Source of the DNA: a virus
Reading direction: 5' to 3' (one strand)
Length of the DNA stretch: 64,000 nt
Virus record (IMG/VR): IMGVR_UViG_3300005336_000019
Location: 1 to 64,000 of that record
The position numbers were made by a program, and so were the translations under genes. The notes under the pieces were generated by a model, which saw only the letters and a list, made by a program, of their open reading frames with translations, made no database searches and had not been told where the DNA came from. Positions 37,371 through 45,491 of the stretch are shown in pieces. Positions within the stretch are counted from its first letter, which is position 1. Every line of letters starts with the position of its first letter.

Positions 37371-38135
37371 TCAGCTCACGTCCATGTTCGGGTACTTCTT
37401 CTTCACGGCCGCCTTCACTTTGGCCTCTTCGCCTTCCTTGCCGAACTGCTTCACGCGGGCGAGCGCGGCACGGGCCCGAGCGGGCGTGTCGATGGGGTAC
37501 CGGCGGCCCGGCAGGGCGAAGTCGGAGGAGTCCAGGGCGTTGCGCTTCTTGGCGTCGAGAGGGGCTTCCTGAAGGTCGCTCTCCCCCATGTAGCTGTACT
37601 CGTCCTCGTCGGGGTCGCCGTATTCGTAGTCGTCGACCGGCTGCACCTCCATCGGGTCGCCGTACTGGTCCTCGATCGCCTGCTGAAGATCGTCGAGGGT
37701 GTCGCCGTCCACGAACTGGCTCAGCACGGCGAGCGCCATGCGCGCGTCCTCCTCGCAGGGGAAGGCGCTCATGTTCTCGCGCACGAACTCGGCGGCTGCC
37801 TCCTTCTGCTCCTCCTCGTCGCCCTCGCCCTTCTTCTGGAGCCACGGGGGCAGCGCTTCGAGCAGGCCGGACTTCTCCAGGGTGGCGCGCGGCCGGATCT
37901 GCGGGCTCGTCGCCTCCTGTGCCGTCTCCCAGGGCCGCTGCGACTCGTCCATGCCGCGCTTGCGGTTGGCCGTGCCGCCGGGGTAGTCGGCCTCCTGCTG
38001 GGTCCGGAAGCCGATGCCGTTCCGGGTGAACCTCTTGTCCTTCACCGCCGTGCGCAGACCCATCGGCATGTCCGAACTGGCCGCCTCGCTCAGGCCGGTC
38101 GTCTTCAGGCTGTGACTGTCGTATCCGTTGGCCAC
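37371..38135 (-). CDS. DUF6582-like protein, 254 aa
   Basis: ATG 38135, GGAAATGAGGTGGAGC upstream. N-terminal half is hydrophilic and acidic (QKKGEGDEEEQKEAAAEFV). The C-terminus ALPGRRYPIDTPARARAALA followed by RVKQFGKEGEEAKVKAAV matches the short DUF6582 module often found at the end of actinophage structural or protease proteins. A structural or assembly link is therefore possible; no catalytic motif is visible. Confidence 0.8.
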   Translation of the reverse strand: MANGYDSHSLKTTGLSEAASSDMPMGLRTAVKDKRFTRNGIGFRTQQEADYPGGTANRKRGMDESQRPWETAQEATSPQIRPRATLEKSGLLEALPPWLQKKGEGDEEEQKEAAAEFVRENMSAFPCEEDARMALAVLSQFVDGDTLDDLQQAIEDQYGDPMEVQPVDDYEYGDPDEDEYSYMGESDLQEAPLDAKKRNALDSSDFALPGRRYPIDTPARARAALARVKQFGKEGEEAKVKAAVKKKYPNMDVS

Positions 38136-38193
38136 TGCTCCACCTCATTTCCGGGCGTGCCCGTATCAGCAAGAGCGTATCCGTGGGAACGGC

Positions 38194-38232
38194 GAACGGC
38201 CCGCCTCCAGGGTCTGGGGAGACGGGCCGTTC
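38194..38232 (-). terminator. Terminator-like hairpin after terD-like gene
   Basis: 10-bp arms GAACGGCCCG (38194-38203) and CGGGCCGTTC (38223-38232). Ends the minus-strand transcript of the 38251 gene. Confidence 0.7.
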
Positions 38233-38250
38233 TGTCCTGCGCGGTGTAGG

Positions 38251-38967
38251 TCAGGCGTTCTGCGCGGCGTTCCCGGCAGCGACGGCGGCGTTGATGAACG
38301 CCTCCACGTTGCCGTGCTCGACGTTCACGCGGGCCTTGCGCTTGCGCAGCTCCCACGTGGTGGTCGGGCGGCCGGAGCCGTCGAGGACCCGGTCGAGGAC
38401 GCAGACGATCACGCAGTTCTCGCGGCCGACCAGCGAGGGACGGATGCAGAACTGCTTGTTGTTGGCCGTGGGCTCGCCGTCGTAGACGGTGAACAGGACG
38501 TTGCTCGCGCCCTGGAAGCCCTGGTCCTTCATCGCCTTGTTCTTCTTCTTGAACGCGGCGACCTGGACCACGATGCGGTGGAACTCGGCGGGGATCTGGT
38601 CGAGGTGCAGGATCACGGCCTCGTCGTCGCCGTCCTGGGCCTCGGCCCCGGTGATGGCGTCACCCGTGTGCCGCACCGAGCCGTCGCCGGGCTGGCCGTG
38701 CAGGGGGTTCTTGTAGTTCTCGTCCCAGCCGACGCAGAGGGTGACCGGGTCGTTGTCCTGGAAGAGGACGGCGGCGGCGTCGAGGTCCGCGCCCGCCTTC
38801 TTCGAGGCTCGGCCGAAGATGCCTCCACGGCCCTTGGTGCTGGCGTCCCACGCGGCGCCGACCGAGATGGTTCCGGTGACCTGGGCGACGTCGTCCATGC
38901 CCAGTACGGGCAGTCCCGCCGGGGCGAGCTGCGCGTCCGACAGGGTTTCCTTGGTCATGTCCGCCAT
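38251..38967 (-). CDS. TerD-family protein
   Basis: 238 aa. The TerD core is visible: SVGAAWDAST, DLDAAAVLFQDNDPV, CVGWDENYKN, then HTGDAITGAEAQDGDDEAVI, which carries the acidic Ca2+-binding residues, and HLDQIPAEFHRIVVQVAAFK. TerD proteins bind calcium and belong to stress/tellurite and phage-defence related ter clusters. No other ter genes are present. Role in the phage unknown; envelope stress or countering host Ter functions are possibilities. ATG overlaps the upstream stop. Confidence 0.87.
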   Translation of the reverse strand: MADMTKETLSDAQLAPAGLPVLGMDDVAQVTGTISVGAAWDASTKGRGGIFGRASKKAGADLDAAAVLFQDNDPVTLCVGWDENYKNPLHGQPGDGSVRHTGDAITGAEAQDGDDEAVILHLDQIPAEFHRIVVQVAAFKKKNKAMKDQGFQGASNVLFTVYDGEPTANNKQFCIRPSLVGRENCVIVCVLDRVLDGSGRPTTTWELRKRKARVNVEHGNVEAFINAAVAAGNAAQNA

Positions 38968-39122
38968 TACTTGGTCCTCCCGACCCGGAAACCGTTCAGG
39001 GTGCCGTCGTTGTCGGGCCCCTTGCCCCGGTCACCCGCCGGGATACCGCTGCTGCCGTTGCCGGACCCGCTGGATCCGGAACCGCCGGAGCTGCCACTTC
39101 CGTTCTGGAATTCGAGCGTCAC
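38967..39122 (-). CDS. Gly/Ser-rich small protein, 51 aa
   Basis: GTG 39122 behind GAGGAAAGGGAAGAGC on the minus strand; its TAA overlaps the TerD ATG by one base. The first half is low complexity (NGSGSSGGSGSSGSGNGSSG), the second ends GTLNGFRVGRTK. First gene of the operator-controlled TerD operon. Function unknown. Confidence 0.75.
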   Translation of the reverse strand: MTLEFQNGSGSSGGSGSSGSGNGSSGIPAGDRGKGPDNDGTLNGFRVGRTK

Positions 39123-39163
39123 GCTCTTCCCTTTCCTCGGCTTATTCTGCCGTTTTTCCGTTG

Positions 39164-39204
39164 CTGCCTAGGCCAGTCTATCCACATCAACATGTTTGCC
39201 GCAA
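39164..39204 (-). promoter_or_regulatory. Minus-strand promoter with TGGCCTAGGCAG operator
   Basis: Read on the minus strand: -35 TTGCGG (39204-39199), 18-base spacer, -10 TAGACT (39180-39175), operator TGGCCTAGGCAG (39175-39164) sharing the last T. Drives the Gly/Ser-rich and TerD genes. Confidence 0.72.
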
Positions 39205-39281
39205 GCTCGTCTTGGCGATCTGCATCACAGAGAGTTCTATGGTTTCACGTCATTCGGTGAACGATGAACCGAGAGTGACAC

Positions 39282-39304
39282 GTGCAGGTCAACGGCGATA
39301 TGAT
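39282..39304 (+). promoter_or_regulatory. Promoter, GTGCAGGTCAACG class, copy 2
   Basis: GTGCAGGTCAACG (39282-39294), four bases, -10 TATGAT (39299-39304). Same 13-mer and spacing as 34081. A CCCCGTGCTCCGGGG hairpin follows in the leader of the 39350 gene. Confidence 0.66.
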
Positions 39305-39349
39305 GCCTATCATGATCCCCGTGCTCCGGGGACAAGGAAGGGAGAGAAC

Positions 39350-40108
39350 GTGAACGAGAAGCAGCCCTGGACGGGTATCGCCCCGTCGCCGACGGTTCTC
39401 GGTCAGCTCGACTACGAAGAGATGGCGGTCCTGGCCCTGCTCTCCTGGTCGACCGCCGCCAACAGGCCCGTGACGTCGCTCGACGTAGCCAACCTCGAAG
39501 ACCGCGACGGCAAGAAGCTGGGCCAGGCCGAGGCGAGGGACATCGTGCGCCAGCTCGGTGACCTGAAGATCGTGTCGGTGTACGGCATGGGCAACGAGCG
39601 CCCCATGTCGGTGCGGCTCGGCGGCTTCGTGCCCCGGGTGCCCCGCAAGTTCGACGACCGGCGTCCGGCACCTCAGCGCTCCATCCCGGCGCCGCGCAGT
39701 GCGCCCGCCGCATCCCGGCGTCCCGAGACCCGCAGCAAGCCACCGCAGGGCAAGCGGGGCGGCACTCCTCCGTGGGTACTGAAGGAACGCCGGGTGGAGA
39801 CCGGCCTGGCCGTCAGCCCCCGCACTCCGGACTACGTCCTGCCGGAGGCGACGCGGCTGCGTGAGGAGCAGATCCGGATCGAGAGCGGCGACTTCTCCGG
39901 CACGCTCGTCGAGCAGGCTCAGGCCCGGCTCGCCGTGCTGGAGGGCAGGATCCGCCTGTACGAGAAGTGGCTGCGTGACGAGCCCCGCCACCCGGGGCTG
40001 CCCGAGGCGCTGGCCAAGAAGCGCAAGGCGGTGCCGGAGATGAAGTTCCAGATCGAGCGGGCCGCCGTGAAGCAGGCCGAGCTGGCGGCGGAGGCGAGTG
40101 GTGACTGA
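39350..40108 (+). CDS. wHTH-like plus coiled-coil protein
   Basis: 252 aa, GTG behind GGAAGGGAGAGAAC; the open frame further upstream is not coding. Residues 15-90 look like a winged helix (LDYEEMAVLALLSWSTAANR; REDIVRQLGDLKIVSVYGMG pattern). A Pro/Arg-rich linker follows, then a long C-terminal coiled coil (EQAQARLAVLEGRIRLYEKW). Probably a DNA-binding protein. The next gene overlaps it. Confidence 0.83.
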   Translation: MNEKQPWTGIAPSPTVLGQLDYEEMAVLALLSWSTAANRPVTSLDVANLEDRDGKKLGQAEARDIVRQLGDLKIVSVYGMGNERPMSVRLGGFVPRVPRKFDDRRPAPQRSIPAPRSAPAASRRPETRSKPPQGKRGGTPPWVLKERRVETGLAVSPRTPDYVLPEATRLREEQIRIESGDFSGTLVEQAQARLAVLEGRIRLYEKWLRDEPRHPGLPEALAKKRKAVPEMKFQIERAAVKQAELAAEASGD

Positions 40109-40550
40109 CTATCAGGAGCAGGCCCGGCGTGAGCGGGAGGCGAGCCGGGCCCGGCGACGGCACTTCCAGCAGATGGACGAGCGGATGCGTCTCGACGGTG
40201 AGCGCGCCACCCGCCTGCTGCTGGACGAGTTCTTCCCGGCGGGGGCGCCCGAGGGCCTGCTGGAACGCATCTGCACCAGCCGGAACCGCCTGGTCAAGGA
40301 GATCGTCTCGCTGGAGAAGGTCGTCAGGGAGATGCACGACGGCATCAACCGGATCAAGAACGAGGCTGATCAGCGCTGGGTGGACGGGTTCAACGAGTGC
40401 GCCCAGCAGGTGCGTGCACATGCCGAGGAGCTGGGCGTGAGCGAGCCCGTCGTCAACAGCCTGCTCCGCAACCAGGTCAGGATGCAGGAAGCCGAGCAGG
40501 CCGAGAAGAACCAGGCCGCCACCCAGCAGGTGGAGTGGTCGCGGACCTGA
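40101..40550 (+). CDS. Coiled-coil protein, 149 aa
   Basis: GTG 40101 (or 40098) overlapping the upstream gene's end. Almost entirely helical and charged (EQARREREASRARRRHFQQM; LVKEIVSLEKVVREMHDGIN). Likely acts with the 39350 protein. Function unknown. Confidence 0.82.
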   Translation: MTDYQEQARREREASRARRRHFQQMDERMRLDGERATRLLLDEFFPAGAPEGLLERICTSRNRLVKEIVSLEKVVREMHDGINRIKNEADQRWVDGFNECAQQVRAHAEELGVSEPVVNSLLRNQVRMQEAEQAEKNQAATQQVEWSRT

Positions 40551-40562
40551 CACCCTTGCCGG

Positions 40563-40760
40563 GTGGCGAAGTTCCGGCCCCCGTCCTGGGCCGAGCCCGA
40601 ACCGGGTGAGGACACGATCGAGATCGAGTACACCGATGGCTCAACGACGAAGGAGCTGCACCTTCCGCTTGCGTGGCGGATCAGGTGCAGCTCCTTCCGG
40701 CGTCTGCGTCAGGCCGTGGCCTCGGCGGTGTCCTCCTGCTTCTTGCCGACGAAGAAGTAG
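40563..40760 (+). CDS. Small hypothetical protein running into a terminator
   Basis: 65 aa from GTG 40563. The first 40 residues look coding (EPEPGEDTIEIEYTDGSTTK). The rest is read from the terminator hairpin at 40650 and the antisense end of the minus-strand gene, a 52-base convergent overlap. Possibly a gene whose end was displaced; moderate confidence. Confidence 0.5.
   Translation: MAKFRPPSWAEPEPGEDTIEIEYTDGSTTKELHLPLAWRIRCSSFRRLRQAVASAVSSCFLPTKK
40650..40696. terminator. Bidirectional terminator between convergent operons
   Basis: Perfect 14-bp arms AAGGAGCTGCACCT (40650-40663) and AGGTGCAGCTCCTT (40683-40696), lying where the plus and minus operons meet. Confidence 0.78.
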
Positions 40761-40975
40761 CCGTTCTTGCGCGGCGTCCCCTTGCCGGTGTTGCGGTCCT
40801 TGTGCAGGTACTTCACGCCGACGTTGCGGTGGTTCTTCCCGCTCGGGTGGCTGACGATGTTGGCCTTCAGGTAGCCCGGCACGTACGAGGTGACCAGGAT
40901 CTGACGCCCGCCGTCACGCGGATCGGCCGACTCGTAGATGTTGCCCTTCTCGACCCGGTAATTCTCGTCGCTCAC
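40709..40975 (-). CDS. Hypothetical basic protein, 88 aa
   Basis: GTG 40975 in a GTGA overlap with the upstream gene. Beta-rich and basic (QILVTSYVPGYLKANIVSHP; NVGVKYLHKDRNTGKGTPRK). Last gene of the 40.7-46.9 kb minus operon. Unknown. Confidence 0.82.
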   Translation of the reverse strand: MSDENYRVEKGNIYESADPRDGGRQILVTSYVPGYLKANIVSHPSGKNHRNVGVKYLHKDRNTGKGTPRKNGYFFVGKKQEDTAEATA

Positions 40976-41760
40976 GAACTCTCCCCTTCCGAAGGGATGG
41001 CGGAGACCGCTCTGATCTCCAGCCGCTGACCGCAGAGGGCCAGGATCTTCTCCGCCCACCCGATGGTGAGCGTCGCCTGCCCCGTGAGCATCTGGCTCAC
41101 GTGCTTGGTGCTCAGTCCGAGGTGCCGGGCCACGTCGGCGTCGTTCAGGTGGGACGCCTCGACGGCCGCCTTCACCTGGGCCCGCATGCTGTCCCGGGCG
41201 CCGGGCTGACCGCGCCCGGCGAGGACGTCCGACAGTTCCGCCCGGCGCTCTTCCCACCACCACGACTGCGGCGGCCCGAAGGGTGCCGTGAGGGTGTTCC
41301 AGTACTCCAGCAGGGCGTAGATCTGCTCGATGAACTCTTCGGCCCTCTGGGCGTTCTCGAAGCGCTGCATGTACCGGACGTGGGGAAGGATCTCGACCCC
41401 GGCCAGGGCGCCGATCTCCTTCAGACTCTCGTAGGGCACATACGTGCCCTTCTCGCTGATCCGCCAGTCGCGGATCGCCCGAGCGTACCGTTCGGCCACG
41501 GACTCCGCCGCCTGGGCTCGCCGGTTCAGCTTCTGGATCGTCTGCCGGGCCTCGGCCAGCTCTGCCGCCGCCCGCACCGGGTCCCCGGTGTGCAGCAGGG
41601 CGCCGATCTTCTCGTACAGCGCGCTGCGCACCGAGCTGTCCGTGGTGGCCTCGTGCACCAGCCGGTTGACCTCGCTCATGAGGGCGGCGAGTGCCGGGTC
41701 GCAGCGGTGGCACCAGCCGTGGTCCGCGCAGTGCCGGGTCGTCTGGCAGGGGTCAGTCAT
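40972..41760 (-). CDS. HTH (XRE-type) regulator with Cys-rich N-terminus
   Basis: 262 aa. N-terminus CQTTRHCADHGWCHRCDP is a probable zinc knuckle, and residues 30-110 form a coiled coil. The C-terminal 65 residues are an XRE/Cro helix-turn-helix (HLNDADVARHLGLSTKHVSQ then MLTGQATLTIGWAEKILAL). Overlaps the upstream gene by 8 bases. A candidate for recognising the phage operator palindrome, by inference only. Confidence 0.83.
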   Translation of the reverse strand: MTDPCQTTRHCADHGWCHRCDPALAALMSEVNRLVHEATTDSSVRSALYEKIGALLHTGDPVRAAAELAEARQTIQKLNRRAQAAESVAERYARAIRDWRISEKGTYVPYESLKEIGALAGVEILPHVRYMQRFENAQRAEEFIEQIYALLEYWNTLTAPFGPPQSWWWEERRAELSDVLAGRGQPGARDSMRAQVKAAVEASHLNDADVARHLGLSTKHVSQMLTGQATLTIGWAEKILALCGQRLEIRAVSAIPSEGESS

Positions 41761-42073
41761 CGCCCTCCCCTTCCGCGACCATCTCGTACAGGTGCCAGAC
41801 CAGACCGGCCGGGTCCCGGTCTGTGGTACCGCGCCACTTCGCCTTCTCCGGGAGCGGCTGACCGGTCCCGAACACTTGGAAGGTGCGCTGAAGCAGCGTG
41901 CCGTTCGGCGCTGGGGTGATGTCCTCGGCCCAGAACTCCACGACCGGCATCTTGCCGGGCACCCACTCCTGGGTGGCCACCTTCTTCACGACGCCGTGGA
42001 CCACGTGCCGGTGCTCCTGGTCGTCGACCGGAACCTCGTACCGGAACATCCGCCGCACGCTCTTCTCCTTCAT
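41753..42073 (-). CDS. Hypothetical protein, 106 aa
   Basis: ATG 42073 in an ATGA overlap. Beta-rich (HRHVVHGVVKKVATQEWVPG; LLQRTFQVFGTGQPLPEKAK), acidic tail. Not recognised. Confidence 0.83.
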   Translation of the reverse strand: MKEKSVRRMFRYEVPVDDQEHRHVVHGVVKKVATQEWVPGKMPVVEFWAEDITPAPNGTLLQRTFQVFGTGQPLPEKAKWRGTTDRDPAGLVWHLYEMVAEGEGDD

Positions 42074-42891
42074 CGCTTGATCCCCATCTCTTTGCGCAGC
42101 CTGTCGGCCGTCTCCTGCGCCGTCCTGGCGGCCCGGTCCAACTCCCTGACGGCAGACTCTGCCCGATCCTTCGCCCTGTCCAGGCGGAGGCGCCCCTGGA
42201 CGAGGGCCTGAAGGGCTTCAGCAGCCCCCTCCGGCTCCAGCTTGTCCTCCCAGGAGTACTCGGCCAGGCCGACCCCCAGAGCGGCCTCCAGGCGGTCCAT
42301 GAGTTCGAGGCGCCGCCGGTCCTTCTCGTTGAAGGTGCCCCGCTGGCGCTGCGCCTGCCGCTCCTGGTCGTGGAACTTCTGCCGCAGCTCCCGCTCCTGC
42401 CTCTGGAGCGCGTTCGTCCGGGTGGTCTCGGTGTTCTTCAGCAGGGTGATGAGCAGGCCCGGCGTGATCTGCGCCTCCCGCTCCTCCGGCTTCACGAGCA
42501 CTTTGAACCGGCGCCCCCGCGTGCCGGGCATCATCAGGCCCCAGCCCTTGGGCAGCTCGTCGTCCTGCACGATCCCCTCGTGCGGCACGACCAGCCAGAA
42601 GATGTTGCAGTATGGCCACCACGCCTCGGCCTTCTTCGGCTCTTTCAGCTCCCGGAGCCAGTCGGCGCGGCTCACCTTCAGCTCGCAGACCTCGACGATC
42701 CCGGCGCCGCGCGAAGCCCACAGTCCGATGTGCACGGCGTCGGCCCGGCGCCCGGAGTGGCCGGGCGCGGTGACCTCGGTCAGGTACACGGCTCCGGCCC
42801 CGGCAAGGTCGAGCTGATCTTTGTCGCTGATGAAGTGCTGGCGGAGCTTGTCGTCCAGCTCGGCCGTGGTCATGCCGTTCGGCGTGGCCAT
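42070..42891 (-). CDS. MmcB-like PD-(D/E)XK protein with coiled-coil tail
   Basis: 273 aa; ATG 42891 (GTG 42894 also possible) with GGAGAGGGGAAG upstream. Residues about 36-110 fit the MmcB/DUF1052 pattern of PD-(D/E)XK folds: Glu39, RRADAVHIGLW with Asp51, VCELKVSRADWLRE with E70-x-K72, then a Lys-Trp segment and WLVVPHE. The last 130 residues are coiled coil. Likely DNA-binding or nuclease, in DNA processing; exact substrate unknown. Confidence 0.78.
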   Translation of the reverse strand: MATPNGMTTAELDDKLRQHFISDKDQLDLAGAGAVYLTEVTAPGHSGRRADAVHIGLWASRGAGIVEVCELKVSRADWLRELKEPKKAEAWWPYCNIFWLVVPHEGIVQDDELPKGWGLMMPGTRGRRFKVLVKPEEREAQITPGLLITLLKNTETTRTNALQRQERELRQKFHDQERQAQRQRGTFNEKDRRRLELMDRLEAALGVGLAEYSWEDKLEPEGAAEALQALVQGRLRLDRAKDRAESAVRELDRAARTAQETADRLRKEMGIKR

Positions 42892-42912
42892 CACGCTTCC
42901 CCTCTCCCGGCG

Positions 42913-43623
42913 CTAGGCGCCTATCTCGTCCCTGTCCTTGGGCAGCATGCCCTTCGGCTTCGCCTTCGGGTCGCCGATCGTGTCGTCGTCCCAGGCGGCC
43001 GGGGGCGGCCACTCCTGCTCGATCGCCCAGTTCCTGGCCTGCGTCACCCCACCTGGCGTCACCCCGAGGCTCAGCGGATCCACGTTCCACAGCCGGTTGT
43101 AAGCGGCGTGGATCGCCTGATCCATGGAGGCGCGGATGCGCACCCTGTTGCCGTTGCGGATGCTGTCGATGGTGAAGACGCTGGCGTTCATCTCGCGCGC
43201 CATGACCTTCAGCGAGAAGCCTCGCCTGCTCAGAGCCCTGATTCTGCGCTGCGCCGTCAGGGCCGGAACGATGCCGTCACACCCGACGAACTCCTTGCGG
43301 GGAACGGGCACTCCGAGGATGGCGGCGGCCGTGTCGCGGTGAATCCGGGCCACCCGGCCGGAGATCACCTGACCGACGATCGAGCGGGAGACTCCGGCCA
43401 GCCGGGCGATGTCCGTCACGAACATGCCCGCTTCGGTCAGCAGCTTCCCGTGGGCTCGCGCCTCGTCGGCCGGAACCCGTGCACTCTCGCCTCGCTCCTG
43501 CCCGATCCGGCTGAGCTTCTGGGACCGGTAGTACGCCTCCTTGCACTCGGTCCTCTCGCAGCCGTACCGGCCGCAGGAAGCCATGCCGTGTCTGACGTTC
43601 GACTTCTTGGGCCGTTCCACGTC
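42913..43623 (-). CDS. Double-HTH DNA-binding protein
   Basis: 236 aa from GTG 43623; GTG 43629 is the alternative. N-terminal HGMASCGRYGCERTECKEAY matches the His/Cys motif common before HTH or HNH modules in actinophages. Two helix-turn-helix units follow: DIARLAGVSRSIVGQVISG and LKVMAREMNASVFTIDSIRN. Probably a transcription regulator. Confidence 0.78.
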   Translation of the reverse strand, partial: DVERPKKSNVRHGMASCGRYGCERTECKEAYYRSQKLSRIGQERGESARVPADEARAHGKLLTEAGMFVTDIARLAGVSRSIVGQVISGRVARIHRDTAAAILGVPVPRKEFVGCDGIVPALTAQRRIRALSRRGFSLKVMAREMNASVFTIDSIRNGNRVRIRASMDQAIHAAYNRLWNVDPLSLGVTPGGVTQARNWAIEQEWPPPAAWDDDTIGDPKAKPKGMLPKDRDEIGA

Positions 43624-43639
43624 CTTCACCCTTTCCGGT

Positions 43640-44164
43640 TCAGCGGTAGTACGACTGCCGCAACTCCTCGTAGTGCGCCTCCTCCGCCTCCTGCTGCTCG
43701 CGGTCGAAGTCGGCCTCCGTGCAGCCCTCTTCCCCGCAGGGCCACGGATGGATCTTCTGCCCGTCGGGATAGCACCCCCGGCACCACGGCTGGTGATCGA
43801 TGCAGAGATGCCCGAGGTCACCGCTGCGCTCGCAGAATTCCTTCGGCAGGTGACAGGTGTGCTCGGCGTTCTCCGACTCGATCAGCTTCGTTCCGTGAGG
43901 GCAGTAGACGCCCCACTCGACCTTCCGCACCGTGACCATGGGGGCAGGATGAATCTTGCCGTCGGGCGTCTTCACCTGAACGCGGTCGTCGCCCTTGTTC
44001 AGCAGCGAGCCGGTCACCTGACGCCCCTTGGAGGTCACGGTGACCATGCCTCCGATCCTCGGCCACGCGCACCCCGGATCGCCGCACTTCTCGACGGGCC
44101 CCTCGTGCCGGTCGAGCTGATCGCCGGACCCGCGCACGTAGTGCGCGGTGCCCATGCCGTCCAT
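43640..44164 (-). CDS. Cys/His-rich hypothetical protein, 174 aa
   Basis: ATG 44164 in a TGATG overlap; the upstream in-frame ATG lies deep in the previous gene. At least eight Cys with several His (EKCGDPGCAW; YCPHGTK; HTCHLPKEFCERSGD; WCRGCYPDG; CGEEGC) suggest two or more zinc sites. C-terminal acidic helix. Function unknown. Confidence 0.82.
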   Translation of the reverse strand: MDGMGTAHYVRGSGDQLDRHEGPVEKCGDPGCAWPRIGGMVTVTSKGRQVTGSLLNKGDDRVQVKTPDGKIHPAPMVTVRKVEWGVYCPHGTKLIESENAEHTCHLPKEFCERSGDLGHLCIDHQPWCRGCYPDGQKIHPWPCGEEGCTEADFDREQQEAEEAHYEELRQSYYR

Positions 44165-44577
44165 CAGACGAGTCCCTTCCTGCGCCGGATGTCGTAGATC
44201 CACGCCGCCACGACGGCGGCCGTCTGGATCAGCTCGGTCTCCAGCTTCTCCAGGTCTCCGGCAGCGGCTTCGGCCAGCGCCTCGTAGACCTCCTCCAGGA
44301 GTATGAAGTCCCAGGCCACGTGCTTGTGATCACCCTCGGGCGGGCACTTGCTGCACCGGCCTACGGTCCGGCTGGGGGTCTCACGTTCGTCGTTGACCCC
44401 CTTCATGATCTGGGCCTTGTACTCGTAGTGGTGGTGCGTCACGAACGCGATGTCGCGAGGGTCGATGTCCGGGTGGATCTGGTCGCCCCACTTCTTGAGC
44501 TGGCGGGCGCGCTCGTCGTCCACCTTCTCGGCGAAGTCCTTCATGCCGGGCACCGAGAACAGCGTCGGGTAGCTCAT
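44164..44577 (-). CDS. MazG-like nucleotide pyrophosphohydrolase
   Basis: 137 aa. N-terminal VDDERARQLKKWGDQIHPD and C-terminal LLEEVYEALAEA (E95, E96, E99) plus ELIQTAAVVAAWIYDI form the all-alpha NTP-PPase pattern common in phages. It would hydrolyse NTPs or dNTPs, or alter ppGpp. An insert at 48-84 carries HHH and CSKCP, unusual for the family. Coupled to its neighbours. Confidence 0.8.
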   Translation of the reverse strand: MSYPTLFSVPGMKDFAEKVDDERARQLKKWGDQIHPDIDPRDIAFVTHHHYEYKAQIMKGVNDERETPSRTVGRCSKCPPEGDHKHVAWDFILLEEVYEALAEAAAGDLEKLETELIQTAAVVAAWIYDIRRRKGLV

Positions 44578-45044
44578 GTCCGATCCTCCTCACTCACGGA
44601 GCCGCCGGGCAGCAGCTCCCCCAGTCGGTCGGCGGGGCCCGGCTTGCCCTTGCCCCACTCGGCCATCCCCTTCATCGACATGGCCAGGAAGTCGGCGTCG
44701 TTGGCCGACAGGCGGATCTCCACCTTCCGGCCGACCGCATCCTTCGTTCCGTCCGTGATGCGCACCTCGAAGCAGAGCGCCGTGTCGGGTTCCCGCTCCC
44801 GGTACCAGGCGAGTTCGCGAGGGAAGACGGCGCTGATCACCTGACCCAGCCACGTGGCCGACCGGCGCTCGCGGCGCATGGACTCCATGCGGAGCTTCGC
44901 GTACGCGAGGTGCACGATGTGATCGATCTCCTGAGCCGGGTTCGTGTGGCTCCAGTCCGTCCCGGTCCACTCGTCGAGCACCTTGCGCACGTCAGCCAGT
45001 GCACCCAGCGCCAGGTCAGCGCGTGTCGGTTCACCCTTCCTCAT
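44574..45044 (-). CDS. Hypothetical protein, 156 aa
   Basis: ATG 45044, GAGCCCGGCG upstream, inside the 3' end of the 45031 gene. Helical N-terminal half (LALGALADVRKVLDEWTGTD), beta C-terminal half (LCFEVRITDGTKDAVGRKVE). Unknown. Confidence 0.83.
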   Translation of the reverse strand: MRKGEPTRADLALGALADVRKVLDEWTGTDWSHTNPAQEIDHIVHLAYAKLRMESMRRERRSATWLGQVISAVFPRELAWYREREPDTALCFEVRITDGTKDAVGRKVEIRLSANDADFLAMSMKGMAEWGKGKPGPADRLGELLPGGSVSEEDRT

Positions 45045-45201
45045 CGCCGGGCTCCTTCGACAGGCTCGTCTTCACCGGCCCCTGCTCCGGCTTCATGCCG
45101 AGCTGGGTCAGTCTTCTGTACAGCTCGGCCGAGCCGACGAGCAGGCCCGACAGGATCGCCGCGCCCGCCATACCGACACCGAGGATCCGCCCCGCGTCCA
45201 T
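45031..45201 (-). CDS. Small membrane protein, 56 aa
   Basis: ATG 45201, its A shared with the upstream stop. N-terminal hydrophobic helix (ILGVGMAGAAILSGLLVGSA) followed by ELYRRL and a hydrophilic tail, consistent with a single membrane span. Overlaps the next gene by 14 bases. Confidence 0.72.
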   Translation of the reverse strand: MDAGRILGVGMAGAAILSGLLVGSAELYRRLTQLGMKPEQGPVKTSLSKEPGDEEG

Positions 45202-45491
45202 CACTCCTCCCGCCGGGTGACGACCATGACGCCCCGGGCATCGAAACGCACGACGTTCCGGCCGCCCGCCCGCATGGCCTCCATCAGGTCGTCCCGCTGC
45301 CTCTTCTCGTCGAGGCGCGAGCGCAGCGCGTGCATGGCGTCGTCGGCCACGGCGAACTCCATGACCGCCCCGGTCTCCAGCCGGACCCCGGGCAGCGTGC
45401 GCCCGAGGAAGCAGCTCTTGTTCTGGCAGCGGGCGATCGTCGGGTACATCAGCCCGTGCAGCAGGCGGACCATGCTGACACGTTCGCTCAC
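45201..45491 (-). CDS. Hypothetical protein, 96 aa
   Basis: GTG 45491 in a GTGA overlap. Contains ARCQNKSCFLGRTLPG and a charged helix (AMHALRSRLDEKRQRDDLME). Not recognised. Confidence 0.81.
   Translation of the reverse strand: MSERVSMVRLLHGLMYPTIARCQNKSCFLGRTLPGVRLETGAVMEFAVADDAMHALRSRLDEKRQRDDLMEAMRAGGRNVVRFDARGVMVVTRREE

Noticed and set aside
38741-39349. Upstream extension of the 39350 gene
   Set aside because: Crosses the operator promoter and antisense to terD; the GTG 39350 start follows promoter and ribosome binding site.
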